11,236 nt of DNA from Tritrichomonas foetus (taxonomy: Eukaryota; Parabasalia; Tritrichomonadida; Tritrichomonadidae). The notes under the pieces were generated by a model. It worked only from the letters and a program-made list of their open reading frames with translations. It searched no databases and was not told where the DNA came from. Shown here one piece after another: positions 5,750 to 11,236 of this stretch. The stretch is from the NCBI GenBank assembly GCA_001839685.1, contig MLAK01001278.1, forward strand, positions 1 through 11,236, read 5' to 3'. A program made the translations under genes and the position numbers. Numbering within the stretch: position 1 is the stretch's first letter; each line of letters opens with the position of its first letter.

Positions 5750-8700
5750 ATGCAAAGGCACCCCTCGCCAGACTATGGTTATTATAAAGAATTCGAAGAT
5801 TCAGAAGGAGAAGCGAGTGAAAGCTTATGTTCTTCTCCAAATACGTTTTCTAAATCGATGGAAAATGCAATTTTATCATCTGATAATGAAATAAACATTG
5901 TTTCTTGTTTTAATAATATCGATAAATCATTTTTATTATCAAATACACCCAATGAACTTTGTCCAAATTTGGCCACTAAAGATTTTAATATTCAAGAAAC
6001 GCAAAAGGAAATTGTTATTCGATATCAAAACCAAACCGAAATCACAGAGTGCATCATAACTTCAATTCCACACCCAAACTCATTTCCCAAAATTGCAAGC
6101 GATTATTCTATGATGTCTCCAAACATAATAGGCTGGATTGACATTCAATCTCTTCCGCCTGCAGATTTTAATACATTTGTTAATTCTTATCTTAAAAAAG
6201 GTTATCAAAAAATTAAAGAGCATATTCGATTTCTTCAGATTTTTAATCCAAATATTGAAAAAATGAATAATTTAATTGGAATCAGAAGAGATATTCCTGT
6301 TGGGAGAATAATGTTTCATTTTATTGGATCTTATAATGCGGTTGAAGGAAAAAATCTTTATTTGGCTAATGGAAAAACGAAAGAGTATCAGTCATATCCA
6401 GTGAAAAAACTCTTTTCTAATTTAAATATTCCCTCCGGTTTTATTTTTGATTGTGATAATGGTGGATCTTTAATTTACAATCTTGAAAAACAATCAAATA
6501 AATTAAAATCGGCGGTTTCAATCAATTTCTCAAATCCTGAAAATGTTTTTTCGAAAAAGCCCAGTTATGATGATTGGTTTGCTTTTTCATTAACATCTGA
6601 AAGGGAAAAACTCCCATTATGTCAAAATCTTCCTCGTGATTTTTTAACATGTTGCATCATTTCACCTGTTGATATTTCTATTATATGCCATATTTTACAA
6701 TATTATAAGATTTCATTTCCATCAAACTCTTTGATAGCTTTGATAAAATCTAGAGAGACTGATACTTTATATGCTGCATTAAATGCAATTTGTGAAGGAG
6801 TTCTAACTGATTTCTTATCCAATGACATGATTTATACAATGTTAAGAACTGATCCAATAATAGCCCATTGTACAAAGTTTTTTGCATTGGCACAATTCCT
6901 TTTAATTCCTTATAATATTCATCCAATTTCTAGACCTGTTTTACCATTGATGACAAGCCATCATTTGTGGATGCAATGGCAAGCAACAATTGATATCTGG
7001 GTGTCGAATTCAACACAATCTGGGTTTTCTGATAGTATTTTTTTGAATAGCATTGAATCATTCAAATATTATTGGAATGGTCAAATAAGTAACTCACTTT
7101 TATCAATTATAAATAATATTCCTTATCTTGAATCGGAAAAATATGACTATATATTCCCTTTATTGGCTAACTATTGTATGAAAAGTGCCAAAAATAGGCA
7201 ACAATTTGTTTCAGTTGTACTTTTCATTAATTTATTTCAAAAGTTTCTTTGTTTTAATCCTCAAGATAAACATTTTGAGTCAATTTGTTATTTGATTTTA
7301 TGCACTTTAAAAACATCTCCAAAATTAGTTTTTTCTATTGGAAAAGAATATGATTTGACAACTCTATGCAAATTAGTTTTCTATCCATCTCTCAACTGGA
7401 AATCGCATGCTTATATCTGTTCAATTATTTCGATGATAATTCCAGCCACTAGAATGATTCGATTGGTTTTATGTTCTTATGATTATTTAAACGATTTTTT
7501 GAAATTATTATTTGAAAAAAGATCATCATTTCTTTTATCGAATATCATTTTGTTACAAAGAATTTTGAAGTATTCTTTTGATGAACTTCCTCAGATTGAT
7601 CCATTAAATTTTGCTACGGTTTCAATTGTTTCAATTTTTCACTCAAATTATGAAATTAGAGCTGCATCTTTATCCGTTTTGATTAGTTTTCTGAGACAAA
7701 ACTCCTCGAAAAACTTCAATTATATGATCATCTTGTTTTCCATTTTTCTTATTTCTGATATGTCTTACATGGTAAGACATCTATTATTAAATTTAATCTG
7801 TAAATATATTACAATAGATGCATCCATTTACACCACATCATCAACAAAAAATATTCAAATTACATCTACCCATGCCTTTTCAAACCTTATTTCTTTTTGG
7901 ATGAATGAAGAAATTGATTTAAAAGATATTCAATTTGATAAATATTTGTTACATGTTCAAAATATAATGAAAAAAGCAAATTTAACCAATGATTTTAAAA
8001 ATATCATTTACTTTGTCATTGATTACTTTTGTCGAGATCCACATCCATTCATAAAAAATACTGCTCAACAAATGAAAACTTTTCTTTCCAGTCGAGGGAA
8101 AATGTATTCTACTGAAACCCAAATAAATATAACAACTGGCTCTTCTTCTTCTTCATTAAATTCTAGCTCAAATCCCAAGTCACCAATTAATTCATTAATT
8201 CAATCATCAGATAGTAGTTGGAGAGATTCCGTATTGGATGAAAGTGATTCCGATAATGATACTTCTTCGCATACAACTTTTTATGAATCAGAGGCTTTAT
8301 TTAATTCTATAACGAATCAATTGATAAAAATTGAATCATATTATTTAAAAAAGTTCAGTCATATTAAAGGTCTGAATAAATCTCTTCACAGGCTTTCATT
8401 TACTGTTGGAAAGCCCCTTTCAAAAGTTAATCATGAATCTTTAGAATTAAAACGAAGCAGATCATTCGATACAAAAGAAAAAATAAATAGTTATGTTAAA
8501 ACTGTTACTTTACAGAACGAAATTGACATTCAAAAACTGAATTTTAACTCACGAATAAATAAAATGATTTTTGTCAATGATTCTCTTGATTTAATTATCA
8601 CTACAAACGATCAATACATATATTTGATTGAAAACAATTATATGAAAAATAATAAAACTGCAAATGTTATTTGGAAACAACATATTTTTGATGGTGTTTC

Positions 8701-9442
8701 CGATTTAAGAGTACAAAATGATAATTATTATTCAAAGGATATTCTTATTTCCACAAATGATGGATGTTGTTCTTTATGGAATTCATTTCAAAAAAGTCCA
8801 AATGTTATTTTTAGAGCAGATTCTAATTATTTATGTGAACTTGTTCCTCAATTTGCGACATTTTCAGGAAAATCATATATTGTTTCATCAAGAGGAAACA
8901 GTGGACTTTCAAAATGGGATATAAACACTCAGAGATTGGCAGGAGAATGGATGCATACCTTAAACCATGACTCTTATACCAATTTTAATATTATATCAGC
9001 ACTCCATATTCATCCATTGCATGAAAACATTATTATTTCAGGCTTTAATGATGGATGTCTTGTTGCGATCGATTTACGACAAAAAGAAAATATCTTTGAA
9101 ATAAAATTGTCAGAGAAAATTATTTCTGTGACAGATGATGGAAATAACGTTTTTGCAGCAACAGCTAATGGTGAGAGTTTTATTTGGGACTTACAAAAGG
9201 TTGATTTAAATCGCTGTGGATTAAAAAGAGGAAAAATTATGAGTTTTGATTCAAACACAGAAAATTTCATATTTACATCCAATGAAGGGATACCCTTTTT
9301 GACTGAGAAAACTAATACGAGCGATATTTTGAAGATAAAAGAAGTGAGTGATGTTATGGTTTCTGTATTACATCCAAATAAAAAATATGCTGCATGCGGA
9401 TCAAGAAATGGTGAAGTTAATGTAATATCAATTGGCCCGTAA
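5750..9442 (+). CDS. RPTOR: Raptor homologue (TORC1 scaffold subunit)
   Basis: A 1230-residue protein with Raptor architecture. Raptor binds TOR kinase and recruits substrates in TOR complex 1, linking nutrient state to growth and autophagy. Residues 1-85 are acidic/Ser-rich and poorly conserved. The Raptor N-terminal caspase-like domain spans about 86-315: GWIDIQSLPPADF (128-140), RIMFHFIGS (186-194), SGFIFDCDNGGSLI (229-242) and LPRDFLTCCIISPVDI (294-309). About 320-780 is helical, HEAT/armadillo-like, including HHLWMQWQATIDIW. Residues about 783-870 form a Ser/Asp-rich disordered linker. A C-terminal WD40 propeller follows (about 910-1230), with LWNSF, KWDINT and IWDLQK blades and a final HPNKKYAACGS blade. 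The H-x-GHG motif of the caspase-like fold is replaced by FHFIGS, while the D-C part remains. Raptors of other eukaryotes are somewhat longer (human about 1335). The first ATG after the initiator is used. The gene is very AT-rich and intronless. Confidence 0.9.
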   Translation: MQRHPSPDYGYYKEFEDSEGEASESLCSSPNTFSKSMENAILSSDNEINIVSCFNNIDKSFLLSNTPNELCPNLATKDFNIQETQKEIVIRYQNQTEITECIITSIPHPNSFPKIASDYSMMSPNIIGWIDIQSLPPADFNTFVNSYLKKGYQKIKEHIRFLQIFNPNIEKMNNLIGIRRDIPVGRIMFHFIGSYNAVEGKNLYLANGKTKEYQSYPVKKLFSNLNIPSGFIFDCDNGGSLIYNLEKQSNKLKSAVSINFSNPENVFSKKPSYDDWFAFSLTSEREKLPLCQNLPRDFLTCCIISPVDISIICHILQYYKISFPSNSLIALIKSRETDTLYAALNAICEGVLTDFLSNDMIYTMLRTDPIIAHCTKFFALAQFLLIPYNIHPISRPVLPLMTSHHLWMQWQATIDIWVSNSTQSGFSDSIFLNSIESFKYYWNGQISNSLLSIINNIPYLESEKYDYIFPLLANYCMKSAKNRQQFVSVVLFINLFQKFLCFNPQDKHFESICYLILCTLKTSPKLVFSIGKEYDLTTLCKLVFYPSLNWKSHAYICSIISMIIPATRMIRLVLCSYDYLNDFLKLLFEKRSSFLLSNIILLQRILKYSFDELPQIDPLNFATVSIVSIFHSNYEIRAASLSVLISFLRQNSSKNFNYMIILFSIFLISDMSYMVRHLLLNLICKYITIDASIYTTSSTKNIQITSTHAFSNLISFWMNEEIDLKDIQFDKYLLHVQNIMKKANLTNDFKNIIYFVIDYFCRDPHPFIKNTAQQMKTFLSSRGKMYSTETQINITTGSSSSSLNSSSNPKSPINSLIQSSDSSWRDSVLDESDSDNDTSSHTTFYESEALFNSITNQLIKIESYYLKKFSHIKGLNKSLHRLSFTVGKPLSKVNHESLELKRSRSFDTKEKINSYVKTVTLQNEIDIQKLNFNSRINKMIFVNDSLDLIITTNDQYIYLIENNYMKNNKTANVIWKQHIFDGVSDLRVQNDNYYSKDILISTNDGCCSLWNSFQKSPNVIFRADSNYLCELVPQFATFSGKSYIVSSRGNSGLSKWDINTQRLAGEWMHTLNHDSYTNFNIISALHIHPLHENIIISGFNDGCLVAIDLRQKENIFEIKLSEKIISVTDDGNNVFAATANGESFIWDLQKVDLNRCGLKRGKIMSFDSNTENFIFTSNEGIPFLTEKTNTSDILKIKEVSDVMVSVLHPNKKYAACGSRNGEVNVISIGP

Positions 9443-9443
9443 A
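9440..9443 (+). promoter_or_regulatory. TAAA motif overlapping the Raptor stop codon
   Basis: The TAA stop is followed by A, so stop codon and TAAA polyadenylation-type motif coincide. This overlap is known for trichomonad genes and supports both the stop and the lineage. Any short 3' end would then leave the following relic outside the mRNA. Confidence 0.45.
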
Positions 9444-9460
9444 AACAAAGATATATATCA

Positions 9461-9944
9461 TTTGATGGTAATTTTTCCATTTTATTATTCCTTAGAGAAT
9501 TATTTGAGCAAATTTTACTCCTTCCATTTGATTCAGCTTCAGTTATTTCTTTGATTAGTAGAAATGGAAGTTACCTATAAGCTGTTAAATGAATACCAAT
9601 TAGTAAAAAATATTGCGAATGTCCTCTTTGTCGACTTGGAAAGACTCTTGACAAATGAGGTAAGTGTTTCGCTTGCTTTAAAATCCGAAAGAGTATATCT
9701 TTTTTCACCAACTGGAAAATCATATAAAAAAAATTTGTTAATTTCTCTAAAAATAAACCAAATTCCATTATCTGTTGTACCTCGTATTTCACAATTTCGA
9801 AGTAAGTATAAATTAGTACCACTTGTAATTTCATCAGCATCACCAAGTCCAACATCAGAATCTCCAAAATAATGATTATGGCCTGTATTTCATTCACGAA
9901 AAAGTTCCCAGTGGAGCTTTGATATTTTTGGAACATGGAATATA
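9461..9944 (+). pseudogene. Decayed coding region, family not recognised
   Basis: Three consecutive plus-strand stretches read like protein, each in a different frame. The first, 9461-9580, includes FSILLFLRELFEQILLLPF. The second, 9564-9872, is 102 codons from an ATG and includes KNIANVLFVDLERLLTNE. The third, about 9871-9944, includes NDYGLYFIHEKVPSGALIF. Together they suggest one gene broken by frameshifts. The last block resembles the D-(Y/F)-G-L-(Y/F) strand of ubiquitin-like domains in talin/FERM or Ras-associating proteins, a weak resemblance only. No trichomonad initiator precedes the 9564 ATG. The first stretch is in frame with Raptor after its stop, probably by chance. The mariner interrupts the third stretch. 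The 102-codon frame could instead be a small expressed gene. Confidence 0.4.
9943..9944. repeat. TA target-site duplication, left
   Basis: TA directly precedes the left inverted repeat, as expected for Tc1/mariner insertion at TA. The partner is 11235-11236. Confidence 0.8.
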
Positions 9945-9972
9945 TAGGGTGTCCGGAGGCGTGATGTCACTA
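9945..9972 (+). repeat. Mariner left terminal inverted repeat
   Basis: TAGGGTGTCCGG, then four bases AGGC, then GTGATGTCACTA. Compared with the right end, 24 of 28 positions match; all four mismatches are the consecutive bases 9957-9960. The inner block holds the near-palindrome GTGA-TG-TCAC, a likely transposase contact site. Confidence 0.9.
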
Positions 9973-10094
9973 CCCACATTAGAAGNGNAATCNATACATT
10001 ATATTTATAAATAATANACTATGCAATGTTAACATAAAAATTTTGAAAACAATTTTTTTTTCTCTTGACTGAAAATAGAGATAAAGAATCTTTT

Positions 10095-10099
10095 TCATA
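10095..10099 (+). promoter_or_regulatory. Candidate initiator of the transposase gene
   Basis: TCATA fits TCA(+1)Y(T/A), with A10097 as start and a 51-base leader before the ATG at 10148. The leader would contain the hairpin and small uORF described separately. Confidence 0.35.
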
Positions 10100-10116
10100 A
10101 AAAAAAAGAATAATTT

Positions 10117-10141
10117 ATAAACGTACACGATGCACGTTTAT
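10117..10141. repeat. 8-bp-arm inverted repeat before the transposase ATG
   Basis: ATAAACGT (10117-10124) and ACGTTTAT (10134-10141) are perfect inverted copies around a nine-base loop. They end six bases before the transposase start codon. ATG at 10130 sits in the loop and opens a four-codon frame (MHVY) ending with TAA at 10142-10144. In RNA this could form a hairpin that limits translation of the transposase; as DNA it could be a protein site. Confidence 0.5.
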
Positions 10142-10147
10142 TAAAAA

Positions 10148-11158
10148 ATGATTGATCAACATTCAATCATAACTTTTCTGCAGCTTGAAGGAAAAAGGGG
10201 CAAAGAAATATATGAAGAAATGAAGAGTGTCTTGAAAGAAAAATGTTTGTCTCAAAGACAAATCTACCGAGTCATGGCAGAACTGAACAGAAGTCAAAAC
10301 ACACAGCCTGTGAAAAAAGAGAAAAAGTGCCAAAGTTATGATATTCTTGACTGGAAAATTTTAGATGTTTTAACCGAATTTCCACATTCATCGTGTCGAT
10401 ATATTGCTAATGTTTTAGGTGAACCAAAATCGACAATTTATGATCGTTTAACATCAAAATTAATGTATAAACATGTGCATCTTCGATGGGTGCCACATAT
10501 TCTAACAGAAAATCAAAAGGCCAATAGAGTTTTATTGGCAAAAAAACTTCTTAAAATTTTGAATGCAGAACAAAAAACTAATTTCACCTTTTTAATAACA
10601 GGAGATGAGTCTTGGTTTTATTCCAAGACTGATTTCAATACACAATGGATTCCTGAAAACTCAGTAATCCCAACTATTCAAAATCCAGGGTTTCAGATCA
10701 CTAAATTTATGGTGACTGTATTTTGGAACCCTCATGGGATAATTCATATTGATGTTTTGCCGCCAAATGAAAAGTTTAATGCTGCATATTATATTACAGC
10801 CATTATGTCAAAAATTGTTGAGTTTAAAAACTCGAATAATTATAAAAAATTATTTGTTCATTATGACAATGCAAAGCCTCATGTGGCAAAAATTGTCAAA
10901 AAATATATAAATGAAAACTCACTAGAATCAGTTCCACATCCGGCATATTCACCTGATTTGGCGCCTAGCGACTTTTTTTTATTTGGAACTATTAAAGAAA
11001 AAGTTAAAGGAATTGTTTTTGAATCACCAAGCCATTTGATTCAAACAATAGTCCAAATTTTCAATGAAATTCCATCGGAAACTTTGTTTTCAGTTTTTGC
11101 AGAATGGCAAAATAGACTGAAAAAAGTTATTGATGCCAATGGAGACTACATATTTTGA
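10148..11158 (+). CDS. Mariner transposase (D,D34D)
   Basis: A 336-residue cut-and-paste transposase, close to the usual 330-350 of mariner. Residues 1-110 form the paired helix-turn-helix DNA-binding region: a first HTH near 1-48 and a second near 67-110. The linker WVPHILTENQKANR (114-127) matches the mariner WVPHEL motif. The catalytic domain has D153 in TGDESWFY, D240 in VHYDNAKPH and D275 in YSPDLAPSD, with exactly 34 residues between the last two. The end, DANGDYIF, matches the mariner C-terminal D-G-x-Y-F. No stop or frameshift interrupts it, so the copy may be active. ATG 10148 is preceded by a tiny uORF and a hairpin. AATAAA lies eleven bases after the TGA stop. Confidence 0.95.
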   Translation: MIDQHSIITFLQLEGKRGKEIYEEMKSVLKEKCLSQRQIYRVMAELNRSQNTQPVKKEKKCQSYDILDWKILDVLTEFPHSSCRYIANVLGEPKSTIYDRLTSKLMYKHVHLRWVPHILTENQKANRVLLAKKLLKILNAEQKTNFTFLITGDESWFYSKTDFNTQWIPENSVIPTIQNPGFQITKFMVTVFWNPHGIIHIDVLPPNEKFNAAYYITAIMSKIVEFKNSNNYKKLFVHYDNAKPHVAKIVKKYINENSLESVPHPAYSPDLAPSDFFLFGTIKEKVKGIVFESPSHLIQTIVQIFNEIPSETLFSVFAEWQNRLKKVIDANGDYIF

Positions 11159-11168
11159 AATACTTATC

Positions 11169-11174
11169 AATAAA
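11169..11174 (+). promoter_or_regulatory. AATAAA/TAAA motif after the transposase
   Basis: AATAAA begins eleven bases after the transposase stop and contains the trichomonad-type TAAA. It is a likely polyadenylation signal within the element. Confidence 0.45.
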
Positions 11175-11206
11175 AAATGACTTATTAGAAATGACTTTAT
11201 TATACT

Positions 11207-11234
11207 TAGTGACATCACATTACCGGACACCCTA
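11207..11234 (-). repeat. Mariner right terminal inverted repeat
   Basis: Read on the minus strand it is TAGGGTGTCCGG, then TAAT, then GTGATGTCACTA, matching the left repeat at 24 of 28 positions. Confidence 0.9.
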
Positions 11235-11236
11235 TA
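11235..11236. repeat. TA target-site duplication, right
   Basis: TA directly follows the right inverted repeat and pairs with 9943-9944. It is the end of the window. Confidence 0.75.

Larger units (their letters stand above)
9945..11234 (+). mobile_element. Complete mariner-family DNA transposon (1290 bp)
   Basis: The element is bounded by inverted repeats starting TAGGGTGTCCGG at both ends, flanked by TA duplications, and holds one intact D,D34D transposase. Size, ends and target choice are typical of mariner. Mariner elements (Tvmar1) are known in Trichomonas vaginalis. The left non-coding part (9973-10147) has four ambiguous bases (9986, 9988, 9993, 10017), consistent with a consensus of several copies. 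It lies in a decayed gene downstream of Raptor and in the same orientation. Confidence 0.92.

Noticed and set aside
9010..9480. 156-codon minus-strand frame
   Set aside because: Antisense shadow of the Raptor WD40 region, which has clear plus-strand blade motifs.
9657..9666. GTAAGT-like intron donor in the relic after Raptor
   Set aside because: No trichomonad-type branch/acceptor motif (ACTAACACACAG-like) follows, so an intron is not supported.
9571..9936. 121-codon minus-strand frame after Raptor
   Set aside because: It is antisense to stretches that read more like protein on the plus strand, and it has no recognisable motif or initiator.
1..11236. CRISPR array, phage genes or bacterial operon
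   Set aside because: No direct repeats with spacers, no phage proteins, and gene families and signals are eukaryotic.

Overview
The window looks like nuclear DNA of a parabasalid (trichomonad) protist, most plausibly Trichomonas or Tritrichomonas. The DNA is AT-rich and carries long intronless genes close together. Matches to the trichomonad initiator TCA(+1)Y(T/A) lie a few bases before several start codons. TAAA polyadenylation-type motifs sit at or just after stop codons. A eukaryotic 5S rRNA gene, a kinase relic and a mariner transposon fit the same picture. The genus is inferred, not proven.

Layout from left to right: a 5S rRNA gene (55-171) with an oligo-T terminator; about 565 bases without a gene; a 928-residue protein built of eight degenerate EF-hand-pair modules, with a 17-unit Asn-rich pentapeptide repeat in its middle (743-3529); a minus-strand relic of a protein kinase C-lobe (3768-4110); a compact TEX264-like, ER-anchored GyrI-domain protein (4212-4823); about 800 bases with no recognised gene; an uninterrupted run of 84 A (5624-5707); a Raptor homologue (5750-9442); a decayed coding region read in three frames (about 9461-9944); and a mariner element (9945-11234) inserted into that region. 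The terminal TA target duplication of the mariner is the last two bases of the window.

The two best-recognised cellular genes both have autophagy-related family roles. Raptor is the substrate-recruiting scaffold of TOR complex 1, which represses autophagy. TEX264 is an ER-phagy receptor in animals. Nothing here shows co-regulation: they are 926 bases apart and each should have its own promoter, so the adjacency may be chance. No clearly new multi-gene system is visible. The notable points are the minimal TEX264-like protein, the Raptor copy lacking the GHG motif of its caspase-like domain, the poly(A) tract against the Raptor promoter, the in-frame minisatellite and an apparently intact mariner.
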